Origin: Isoetes taiwanensis
Taxonomy: Eukaryota > Streptophyta > Lycopodiopsida > Isoetales > Isoetaceae
Assembly (NCBI GenBank): GCA_021234155.1
Contig: JAJEKV010000011.1
Coordinates: 1,120,001-1,184,000, forward strand
Direction of reading: 5' to 3'
DNA: 64,000 bases
Shown here: in pieces, positions 12,243 through 23,257 of the stretch
Layout: every line of letters starts with the position of its first letter
Numbering within the stretch: position 1 is the first letter of the stretch
The notes under the pieces: generated by a model
What the model was told of the DNA's origin: nothing
The model's input: the letters and a program-made list of their open reading frames with translations, nothing else
The model's database searches: none
Made by a program: the position numbers and the translations under genes

Positions 12243-13696
12243 CATGGTTCTATTATGATAGCAATAGAACCAACATTCTTTGGATGGGGACGCCTATTCA
12301 TGTTGGCCCTATTTATAGCCTCATTATGCTATGGTAGGTTATCGGCATTCTCTTGAGCTCCTACCTTGGTTGCTCCATCTTCTCTGCCTTCTAGTGTCCC
12401 ATCCCATCTACCTACTTCCTACTTAGTTTTTGTTTTGTAGATTACGCCTTTGCCTTCTTGTGTGATGCGTTGGTTTTGATCTTGTATTGGTGAAATTTCC
12501 GGGTTGTGTTATCGCAGAAATTTTGATCCCCGAATGCTTGTGGCTTGATGGAGGTTTTACCACCGTGTTTTGTAGAAGCTTTTACAGCTTTGTCGCTTGC
12601 CTTTCCTCCGCCCTAACATCTTCTATTTTGATGTGTATGGCAAAAACCAGTATTTGTGTATATGGCAAGGCAATATCCACATCCTTTTTTGCTGTTATCT
12701 TTAATCGATGGACATGACGGCGTTCTCCGACCCCATATTTTCGTCTTCCCAATTGCAGATTCGATCAGATTATCCATTGCTGGATAATCAACAAAGGTCC
12801 AAAGAGGTATATTTTCTGCAGAGTTTTTCTTCATGGGTCAGCATCGATTTGCTTTCAAGATTGTACCTGCGTAGTTTGGCCGCTCCATTTTGTTCTGCCC
12901 AAATTGCAAATGGAGTAGATTTCTGCAGATATTGTCTTCAGGGGTCAGCGTTAATTGTTTCAGAGCGGAGCTACAATGATTTTTCAGTGGTCGTTTGCTC
13001 GATATGTCAGCTTCATTTGATCTCATCAGGTTGCAATTAGGTTAAAGCTACAGAAAGTTTTTATTGTGGCCATTTGTTTGGCAAAATGCATTTACCAAGT
13101 TGCAATCGTGTTAAAGCTACGTATGGTTTTTTTATTGTGGCCATTTGCTTGGCAGCAGCATTTGTTCTTAGTTGCAGCAGGAAGGCATCTTCGTCCTTGG
13201 CAGTGTAAGCAAGCCCTTGCTTCCCAAAACCTTGTTTTCAAGGTTTTGCTTTTGGTTCTCTCCATTTTGATTGCATCTTCCTCATTGACAGTGAGATTAA
13301 GCCTTGCTTCCCAACCCTTGTTTTCAGTTTGCTTTTTGGTCTCTCTATTTGTTTGCATCATGCCTAGAGGCTAGGTCGCTAGGATCATGGGCAAAAAGAC
13401 TGCGTCCTACCAAGGTCATGGCTATCGATTAGGAAAGCGCCCAGTGGGTGAGTGTTCTGGGCTGGAAGATAGCATCTTCGATGCTCTGGAAGGACAGGAG
13501 CGTTGACAGGACCAGACACGCGCCCCGGCTTGAGAAAAGGGAATGGAATAGAGGCTTGCTGCTCATAGGGATGATAAGTTGGGCGAGTTGGATGCTAAGA
13601 TTTATGCTAAGATTTCAGCCTCTTTGAATATCCACAGCAATGGAGGCAGGATGCTGCTTTGGGAAGGGGGGTTTGCCTTCTATGGCAGCTCCAATT
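12243..13696. repeat. Z segment, unit 2 (unidentified)
   Basis: Second copy of 8374-9799, with about 25 extra bases near its start. The terminal ~40-codon open frame is conserved at about 13575-13696. No function assigned. Confidence 0.45.
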
Positions 13697-14759
13697 GCAT
13701 TAGGCATTAACCGTGGAGCTTGGGGCTCAAATAATCGGTTGTGGCTGGATTCAAATGATAGATTCAGCTACACCAGATCCATCAGAAGTTGCCAGATGTG
13801 GAGAGCTCCTAACTAAGGATGTCCCTCCTATTGCTGCCGATTCATCTCCATTACTCTGGAGACTCAATGAACCGCCTTTTGTTGCTGTCGGTTCATCTCC
13901 ACGACTGTGGATGTAAGCTCTGGCTATGGTCGACATCAAATCCTTTGCTGCAGATTAACTATGGATTTCCAAAATAAATGAGTCTACAAAGCGGTCAGTT
14001 TTCTCTCTTTTCTTTTTCATTTTGTGGCATTCATGCGTATCCCGCGGCATCACCGTGGTATTTGTTGAGAAATGATACCGGATCGTTGGTATTCCATTTT
14101 ATTTCTTATTCAATCACTAAGTTGAGTTGTCTTAATCCATAACTCAGGCCGCAAATTAGAGGGCTGTGCTGCCATTCCGGTTCTCGCCATGATTCGTAGC
14201 AATCCGACAAACCAATTTTGAAGCTTGCCGCAATCATGGTATCCTCTCGCCAATCAAGCGTGCATCGCAATCATGGTCTCCTCTCTCTCCACCATTAGTC
14301 TGCAATTTGAATGCTGACCAATGCAGTAACGCAGTTCTATTGCCATTCCTCCTCAAACTTTCGCTCATACTTTGGACACTAAGAGCTCATTCAAATCCGC
14401 GACAAAAGGGATCATTTGCCACCTTTAGAAGAACCGTTAAACCACACCTTTGCTTTTTATCGTTTTTTCACATTACCCGGTTTGAATCTCACTTTATAGC
14501 ATCTACAAATGACCACAAGCATTTTAAGCGTATCACACCATCACACTTAGTTTCCTCGCATCTTACATGCAAATGATCTTGATAACAGAAATGCACCATT
14601 TATTTATGCTTAGTTTACCAATCACATATTATGAGAGTTTAAGTGTATTTGGTTTCTGATTGCACTGCTAAGCATACATTAGGATAAGATAAATGAAGTA
14701 CTGCTGTATATTTCTCAAGTAACATAATATGTCTAACCAAACACCTTTTAAGCTACAGG
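13697..14759. other. Unassigned single-copy sequence
   Basis: Begins where the tandem duplication ends. Contains short frames at 13713-13916 and 14307-14576 without motifs. A direct repeat of a CAATCATGGT...TCTC phrase lies near 14230-14285. No gene recognised. Confidence 0.4.
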
Positions 14760-15310
14760 CTTAAAAGGCCTCCAGCGTTCACATCTTAGCCAATTTTTAA
14801 ATATTTGCAGTCATCACTCAAATGGCAGACCAAGTATGCCCCTCACATTAGTACATCACTAGACCTACTTTGTTCTAGAAGTAGAGGCAGAAGGAGTAGA
14901 CCACCCTTTGGGGAGGCCTCTAGAAGACATTGGCATTTGGAGAAGAAAGTGAGACAACTTATCTCCTAGTACAACAGGAAAAGAGTAAGCAGCTTCCTTG
15001 TAGTATCCTTAGGCAGATGTGAATTTTTGGGGCCAAGTTAACGCGCGGGAAGACACCCCTTCACCTCTACATTTGTCTACCAGTATTTTCGGGTGGTTTT
15101 TTAGGTGGCAACATCTTCATGCATCATGGGATATTTTCTTGCGATGAACTTCTGGAATAGTTTTGTTTCCTACCTCCACACTTGGGTTTTTGAGCACTCG
15201 TGTTGACACGTTTAGGCTATCTGGCTATTTTGGAGCCTTAAATAAATGTATTTAATACATATTATTAATAAAAATAAAAATATCTTGCCTTCAAAAAAAA
15301 AAAAAAAAAA
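14760..15310 (+). mobile_element. L1-type LINE 3' end with poly(A) tail
   Basis: The segment closes with AATAAATG, TATTAATAAAAAT and ATCTTGCCTTC followed by about 19 A (15292-15310). TTGCCTTC-poly(A) after AATAAA-type signals is the usual look of plant L1 LINE 3' ends. No coding part remains, and the 5' limit is a guess. Confidence 0.5.
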
Positions 15311-17236
15311 GATTTCTTTTGCATGCCTTTGTTGCTTTTCCTAATATTCATTGCCTTTTTATCCATCGTTTTCATCTATTATGGCCATTGAGTCAGATTG
15401 ATTGCTATTCTCCTAGGGGCTCCCCTTTGTTGCCACTTTACCAATGTGCCACAAGTCCCTATGTTTTAGTTTTACATAACAAATCCCCTTTGTTTGAGTT
15501 TTCATGTTTGTTAGTTCGTGCTACATAATTGATATGACCATTTATATTTCGTTTAAGTGATTTCAACCTAGAGATGCTTCTCCATAATATATCCTGATCA
15601 TTTAAACGTTGGTGAGTCCTATCCTTTATTGACTTAGAGACTCTATAGGGTTCACACTTTTGGAGTAAGAGTCACATGCTTTAGCCTCCTTTTGGGTTAA
15701 GCGTGGATTGACGTAATGCTTTTTTGGATTTCATTTGTGCAAAGGTATTAAGCCTTTGGACTACACCATTTGGTTGAGGTTCATGCATTGTTATTGTCAT
15801 CATCCTTGCTTGTTATTTCTACAAGGTTGCAGATTCCAGATTCTATTTTCAAATGCTTTGGATAATCGTTCAGTGAGAAGTTAATGTTACATAAAGTACT
15901 TATCCAGGTTCGTTTCTTGATCTCCAGTACTTTCGTTGTATGTTTGTTTCCTGTACATAGCTATCGATACCGTTATCGATACCGTGTCTAGATTTGACAG
16001 TCTGTCTATACTCGGGATTATAATATTGTTTTTTATTACATTCGGTGCATTGTTTTATTTCTTTAGCTTATTTTTCACATGAAATTGAGGGTCTTCATGT
16101 GTACATGTCCGGTTTAAGTTCTTTCAGTTCTGTCTGTTGGTTAGGGTTGTTATCAAAGGTTGGCTAGTTGGCTTTGGTTTTGCATCAAGTTGGTATCTAC
16201 GCTTCTATTTTTCACTTGGATGTTAGTTCCATTTGAAGTCTATATTTTGCTCTGCTTTTGCTCCATTTGGTTTATTATTTCTACATTTCATTTAATTTCT
16301 TTAATTTATGAGTTCCTTTGATCTAGTTGGCTCCCTTAGGTCCATTATTCATGTTAGTCTCCTTTTTGTTATCTTTCTGTTTCTTTTCTAGTTATCCCAT
16401 GTGTTGCAGTTGTTCTACTAGTTTTCATTGCTTTAATCATCTCAATGTGTATCCCATTTGTCCCCTTTTGTTCTATTTTGCTCCGTTTTAATCCATTCCC
16501 TGTAGCCATTTGTACTTTGTTTTCTTCATTAATTCTTTTAGTCCCATGTGTTATAATGCACAGCTTGTTCTTCTAGTTCTGGTTCTGGTTCTCTCTCTCT
16601 CCACAGTTTATTGCTGCCCCTATACTCTTTGTCCCTGGATTTTTCCAAGGTCCTTGCTCCAGGCATGTAATATACTTTTTGTTTTACCACCGCCATCCAT
16701 TTTTGTTCGCCATTATATGTTTAGATCCTTTGGGTATACTTGCCCCATTTGCTTTGTTGGTTCCATGTTGTTTTGTTCTCTTGAGTAGTTCCATTGCACT
16801 ATATATATTAGTTGAAGTAGCTCCATTCATCATATGAGCGTCTCTAGTTCTATGTGCTTCGTTTTGCTTTTATTTGTTTCCCTTTATTCTTGTTTTTGCC
16901 CCTTTTAGACCATCATATTTGTCTCATTTCATCTTAGATTAAAAACTTTCCTTGGCAATTTGCTCTTTTTGGATCATTGTTCAGTTGCTTCAATAGTTCC
17001 ATTTGTCTAGGTATTCTACTAGTGCCTTTAATCCATTTTAGGCTCTACTATTATTTTACCTAATCGAGTCATCCTAGTAGTCTCTCTTGCTCCTTTAATC
17101 TTGGGATCCATTCTATTCTATTATTCTCTTTGGTCTTCTCCCACTTCTTTCATTATTTACTTTGTTGCATTTTGCTAGCCCATTTAGTCATGTTTGTTCT
17201 ATTCGTGCCAGCCATTAACTCCATAGTCTTTTGTAT

Positions 17237-17348
17237 GGGGGAAGGGTAGTTGGGACCACTTTCCGGGTGTCCGGTGGGGTCCCGCGACCGGCGGTAGCCG
17301 GGAGCGGGTCACCGGCACCCGGAAAGTGGGACCAACTCCCCTTCCCCC
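17237..17348. repeat. GC-rich hairpin (33-bp arms), block A
   Basis: The left arm GGGGGAAGGGTAGTTGGGAC...CCGGGTG (17237-17269) pairs with 17316-17348, with about three mismatches. The 46-bp loop is GC-rich. It abuts the ACAATATTG inverted end at 17349. Confidence 0.8.
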
Positions 17349-18325
17349 ACAATATTGAAATAGGGGAGACTTCTTTTTTTCTCCCCCTTTTGCCCTTTTT
17401 TTTTTCTTGGCTTGATCCTCTCTGCGCCATGATTCCGGCGAGGCGCCAGGGCAGACCTCCGCGAGCGCCATCGAGCCAAGCTACTAAGATGAAGGCGCTT
17501 GCTCGGCGGAAGCGTTTTGAAGGCATTTTTTGCTCTAGCGATGGAAGCGGCCGTTTAGGTTCTTTCAACTGGTGCTTGCTCTGTTTCTGCTGCATTTTTT
17601 GTTCTATGTTTTTTTTTTGGCGATGGAGGCGGCTGCTTAGGTTCTTTCATGCTCTGCTTCTGCGTTTTTCGCCTCGTGTTTTCTTTTTGGCTATGGCGTT
17701 CTCTGAAGTCCGGCTACCACTCGTGCATCATAAGTTTATGTAGCTTGGTTTACCTTCGCCATCTTCAAGCTCTTCAGGCATCTGGTTCCTCACGAAGGTG
17801 TTTCTTAAACTGTGAAGGGGTTTTGATATGGCCATTTTTCCTCTTCAAACCTTTGATCCGACACCAGTAGCAGATTGTTGCAGGAACCAGGTGTGTTTTT
17901 TGCGACATTCTTGGTTACAGAGTCATAGTTATACCATTTTTTCGGACAGAATAACAAGAATGCTATGGCAACTATGATTCCGGCTTTCCCCTTTTTTGCA
18001 TATTTCTTACAGACCACTTCCGGGGGCTGTCATTGTGTTGCAGACCAGTTCAAGCAGTTTGTTGCGCCACTTCCACAGTGCAAGTTTTTTTCCTGCTTGC
18101 CTTTAAGAATGTTGCTTGCAGAAGATGAGTGGCTTCAGCGGCTTTGATCTTTGAAAACCAAAACTATGAACCAAAAAAATTATCAACTAAAAATTGTTAA
18201 GGTGAGCGGTTCAGCCTGTCACCCGGAATCAGGGTACCCGACTGACATTCCGGGTTATTGGGGATGACACGTGGCACCTTAAGAATGCGCGAATATCAAA
18301 AAAGTCGACCCTATTTCAATATTGT
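17349..18325. mobile_element. Candidate MITE-like element, block A
   Basis: ACAATATTGAAATAGGG at 17349-17365 is matched in inverted orientation by CCCTATTTCAATATTGT at 18309-18325. The 977 bp between are richer in G than the surrounding pyrimidine tract and hold a duplicated GCGATGGAGGCGG...TTAGGTTCTTTC phrase (~17540 and ~17618). No target duplication was seen, so it may be a fold-back element or an older decayed insertion. Confidence 0.45.
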
Positions 18326-20429
18326 TTCTAGTTGTCATTAATTCAATGGTTTTATTGTTGGAACGTCTCTGTGGCGTTCCTTTGCTTTAGCATTAGATGT
18401 AGATTCAGGCATACAAATAGATTTGTTGGTCCCACTTTTGATTCGTTTCATTCATTGTTCTACTTGCTCTAATTGCATCCCTTGTTCTAGGGTTACTTAT
18501 TAGTATTTAAATCCCTTAGTTCCTTTCGCTTCATTTTTGCAGCAGTTCAGTTCAAGGTACTACTATCTTTGTTATTTTGGTTCCGTTTCCTTCTGCTTTC
18601 TAATTTTAACCTCAATATTGTCTATATATCCTATCTATCTCATTAATCCTTTTGTCTGCTATTTACTTGATGTATTCCTGCAATTGCTTCAATTTCATTT
18701 CTCTTATTTTGCTCTTTTATTCTTACTTGTTGGTTCCCTTGTATCCTTTATTTGTAATCCTGTTGTTTTTAGCACCTGTTTCATTCACTTTTTCTTTGTG
18801 TTAAGGTGGTCTTGTCTTCCTCAACTTTATTAGCCCCATTGAGGTTATTTTTCATTGGTTCAATTGGGTTTCATTATCATGTTGTTTATCATTGTTACTT
18901 CTGTTTCATAGTTTGATTTGTGTGGGTATTCCATGAGGGCATATACTCTAGCTGGCTCTAGTGTTAATATTAGTCTTAATTGTCCATCTTGCTCTTTTAA
19001 TCTTGTTGGATCCATTCTCCTCCTTTTCATTTAATCTTCGTTCCTCTTGCTTTTTTCTTGTCATTTATATTATTTGCGAGTCTCTTTAGTCCCATTTGTT
19101 CTTTTTGTTCTATTTTCTTCCATTAACTGCATAGTCATTTGTTCTAGTTGTCACTTGTTTATCTGTTTTGTATGATTGAAACTTCTTTCATTGCATCTTT
19201 AATTCTGTTTACGTTTTATTTGATCCCCTTAGTGCCTTTGCTTTATTTTTTGCAATATTTCGACTCAAGGTATTACCTTGCTATTAGTGTTTACTATTGA
19301 TTCTGCTTGCTAGTTTGGGTTCCAGTCAGGTAGTCTTATTTGCCACTTTAATATTCATTTTGTGTTAAGCTGGTCTTGTCTTTACCGACCCTGTTGTTCC
19401 ATTTCATCCTTTTGTTAATTCTCCATTTGTTGTATTGACTCTATTTACTTCGCTTGGCATCTTCACATTTCGTGTTCCTTTTTTAGTTTCAATTGATTGT
19501 ACTTGTTTCTTGAATTTTGTGGGGCTCTAATTTGCTCGGCTAGGGAGTAACAAATGTTCTATCTGTGCAAATAGGTAGTCATTTCGTTCTGTTACTTTCG
19601 TTCTTCCGATATGGATTTGTTGTCGCATGATCTTTGTGATCCTAATATTTTATGTATTATGGTCTTACACATTGCTAGATATTCATGATAAAAGTTTCAT
19701 TATAATTATACTTTATGAGTCGCATTTATTCCATTTGTCTGTCTAGTGTTCTCCTTGTTCCACTCCCTCTAGACTGCTCCAGTACGCCTATTGGTTCAGT
19801 TTGCATCCTAGCATGGCCCAACTCCATTTCTGCTTCACGGCTCGATGTTATGTAGATTCATTTATCTTGTTTACTTCCATTTCCACCCGTGCTGTTATTC
19901 TTATTTGTTCCATTTCTCCCATTCCTTTCAAAATTGTCTTTCCATTTGTTCTCATAGTCCCTTTTATTGGTTTAGTCCTTTTGCTCTACAAATTCCACCA
20001 GTTTCATCCTGCTATATTTTTCTTTGTATGCCCTTTGTTTCTCTAATCATAAGTACTCCAGCTACTTCATATTGCCCAACACTTGATCCTTTGATTTGAA
20101 AGCTTTTGTTAGGTGTTGGCCATTGTGACCGAGCATCTTCACATGTCCTTACCCATTTTTCCTGTTCGGCCCACTCATCTTATTATTCATTTTGTCCTTT
20201 CTCTAATAAAGTGATCTCAACTTGTTTCATTCTTTCCTTTGATACTTATGGGTTTACATTCTTTTGTCCCATTAGATTCTTTGTTTGTTTTTGCCGCATT
20301 GAGTTCATAGTTATCACGTTTCATTTATTCCATTAGTCTGACCCTCAAATTGACATGTTTTATTTCATTTCACATTGATATTGATGATGTTGAGATAGGT
20401 GATATGTGTTGATCTAGGACCCATCCTAA

Positions 20430-20805
20430 GAATGTATTAATTGTACAATGTTTTAGTTTCATGTTAGATGATAATCTAACCCTTGCCAACAATTAGCCTA
20501 AGTTGCTATACAACACTCCCTTGGCCATGACATGTTACTCCTAACTTTGGAAATGGTGATGCTTTCAGTGTTTCTTTATAAGAATGAATGTATATTTGTG
20601 TACCTTGGAAGTTTAGTAACTGTTACATTCATGCAAAATACCTAAACTATTACAACAAAAATACGGCAACCCAATGCGAAGCATATATTTAAACAAGTCT
20701 TCAAGTTCAAGAGCATATGACATTTTGGTTCGAAACCAAATCCAAGTACAAGAAAAGTAATAGAATATCAAAACCATGTTAAACAACTATGACCTATCAT
20801 GTTTC
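20430..20805. repeat. Dispersed LTR-like segment, copy 3 (block A)
   Basis: Matches 6245-6620 and stops at CTATCATGTT. In block A it joins the pyrimidine-rich region to the exon-bearing region. Confidence 0.55.
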
Positions 20806-22148
20806 TGGGTTGCCCCTAGGGGGGCAAACCCTTGTTTATGTGTGTTTTTGGCATATTTTAAGTATATGCTCGAATATGCTTAGAATATGCTAGAAACTGC
20901 TAAAAACTTGCTGTTAACTGTAAATTGGTGGTCGTCTTTGTCGCTGGCGACAGCTGTGCAAACCGGGCTAACCGGCACCACCATGGTGCAAATCTTTTCG
21001 GGTTGCCTGTTTTAGAGCCTTTTTTGGTCGTATGCTGCCGTTTCTGCTACTTTTCCTTCGATCATAACAAACGAGACTCTAAATTTTATTTGTGAGGAAA
21101 TGCTTATGTTTTCGTGTTAGCAGGTCTCGCCATCACACTGGATCCAATTCAAGGCCTCAGAATATGTGTTGCAAGTTCCTATTTACAAATTGGTCGCACT
21201 GAACCACTTGTAAATATGCTTTGATGTGCTTTTGGTCTCTAAAAAATTTGCAATGGATGGAGAAGTTATCTGCCTTTGGATGGAGCTCAATTTGGAAATG
21301 CACCATGGTTTGCTTTCTCCCTCACGCTGCGTTATTTTCTGGATATATAGTGCATGGAAGTAACATCATGTGTAAATATGGAATTATGGGTTCCTGTTTA
21401 GGAGGTAAATTAATTCATTGAGGTAGGACAAGGATGACCTGGGCCATAAGGATGAGTGAATTTTATCATAGAAGTCCCTCCCTCGTTTGTAAGAATCTGC
21501 AGCAAATCATCACAATGGCATCATCATTGATTAAATCTGCAACAAGACTTGTACTGTTTTAATGCTTGTGCCGAAAGATCCAGCAGGTATAATGTAGCGT
21601 TGAAGCATCACAAATCATATGGATACATGCCATGCCTTGACATATTATGCTTTTCCACCTTATAAATGGTTATATAAGAGAATTTCATTCACGATTCTAG
21701 CTGTCAAGGAAACATGAATAAATCAATTCATTTCATTTAATTTCATTCTGTTCTGGATTAGGTGCGTACTATTTACACGCGGCAGCCTTGTCCTCTTTGC
21801 TCCTCAAGCGGTTTCAAGACATCGCATTTAGAAACCCTTTGGTCGACGCCGTCTTCTAAGCGTGTCACCGCCTTCAAACAAAAATGTTAAATGTTTGCTA
21901 ACAAGTTAACAAACTCTTGTTTCTCTGACCTTCATTACGCCCAGTTGCAGTGTCAACAACTAGCGCCCATCCTTCTAAAAGAGACCCGGTAACTATGAAC
22001 CAAATAATTTTAGATGCTGATTTTTGCATATTTGTTGCTTGATATAAACACGAGAAAAGTAAGGGCTGCATCATGGACCTGTGATGTTGAGAGTATCAGA
22101 CTTGTTTAAGCAGGTTTATTCTTCATTATTATATGCCTTGTACTGCAG

Positions 22149-23257
22149 GCTGCCATGATAAATGAAAACATAGAGAACGACCTATTTGCAATGTGGGACT
22201 CAGAAACTGATGTGAGGTATGCCTTGTACTATGTTTGAATATCTATAATCTATGTAGCTTTGAAATTTGAATAATGATGACTCTACGATCTGTTTGACTC
22301 TCGAGAGATTGTTGGAAGCAGCATGTCCTGTATTGCCCTCCCGTTGGCTTCGTCTTTGCCATGATGTGGTACAATTGTTTTCTTATAAAGAACCTGGAAT
22401 CTACTCTCATCTTTTTGGAGTCTAATAATCTCCGACAAAGGGTGCTGCATTTATCGAACCTTATTCTTTCTTTCTTCTATTCCGTGCATTGGATCGAGAA
22501 AACATTAGTATCATCGATTAATTATAAATAATAGATGATGTCAACTATGAAGAGTGTGCTATCTTTATTAACATTTTCGCTTAAAAATTTCTTGCAGTGC
22601 TAGCATATTCTAAAGTCGAGAACAAAATGATTTCCAAAGTCTTTAATCGACAAACATGGTGAAGATGAGGGCATGATGATCAAAGATGAAAAGACAGTTC
22701 ACTTGGCATACCAGTATCCCAGATACCGGACACGTGTATTTGCAGCAGAGTGTGTACTCATCTCTATTTCCTATTTCTTTACATTTACAGGAACCAAAAG
22801 TGGCCGAATGAAGAAATATTACATGCAAAATATCTGTGATCTATCTCACTTGCCATACATGCATGCTAAAACTTATTCGTCTTCTTACTCAGTTGTATGT
22901 TAAGTTTTAGCCTGCATTGTTGCATTAAATATATCAAACTGAAATGAACCTAGTTTTGATTCAAATCCTGAGAAGATGTGCATGATCATATGTTCAAATG
23001 CTTGAGTCGAATACCAACTGTTGTAGGCCTGGATCACACGCATTTTGACCTTGCTCGTGCAAAAGAACAACAAAATGTCTCTGATTGGCTTGTGCTTCAT
23101 TTGGCTGACCTCATTACTTTAGCATATCAGGTACATTAGCCGAATTTTTATTGGGAACATGCATCTGCATTAAGAAACTTCTACTCCAGGTTGCAACCGG
23201 ACCATGGAGAGTTTCCGACCAATTGGAGTGACACTTTTGGATACAATACTTGAAAAG
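22149..23257 (+). pseudogene. HEATR5/SWEETIE-like HEAT-repeat gene fragment, block A
   Basis: Five exon-like segments with AG/GT borders read in order: 22149-22216, 22308-22368, 22604-22753, 23027-23130 and 23190-23257. Their peptides contain WLRLCHDV, RTRVFAAEC, SDWLVLHLADLI and SFRPIGV, matching from memory the conserved middle of HEATR5 proteins (SWEETIE in Arabidopsis), large HEAT-repeat proteins linked to membrane trafficking and, in plants, carbohydrate status. The first two exons join in phase. Damage: an in-frame TGA in the third segment and a one-base deletion in the fifth (GGACC against GGTACC in block B). No start, end or other exons were found. Confidence 0.6.

Larger units (their letters stand above)
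9800..13696. repeat. Tandem unit 2 of the ~3.9-kb duplication
   Basis: This is the second copy of the unit at 5956-9799, with the same X-Y-X-Z order. It has extra short stretches, for example near 11425-11450 (also present at 38935-38965) and 12245-12270. Those shared with the 38-kb copy suggest unit 1 lost them. After 13696 the similarity stops. Confidence 0.85.
16190..20340 (+). repeat. Pyrimidine-rich strand-skewed region, block A
   Basis: For about 4 kb the plus strand is dominated by T and C in cryptically repetitive phrases such as CCATTTGTTCT, TCCCTT and TTTAATC. The many open frames here translate to Phe/Leu/Ser/Cys-rich peptides; they follow from the composition and are not genes. 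It may be an expanded degenerate simple repeat or intron sequence. Confidence 0.6.

Noticed and set aside
17231-17743. 170-codon plus-strand frame as a gene
   Set aside because: It runs through the hairpin and T/C-rich sequence, is shifted and broken in block B (27013-27333), and its Phe/Leu/Cys-rich product follows from composition.
16510-20336. Series of hydrophobic open frames resembling membrane proteins
   Set aside because: They come from the pyrimidine-rich strand, with no conserved start, splice or domain. The counterparts at 25755-29914 differ in frame and length.
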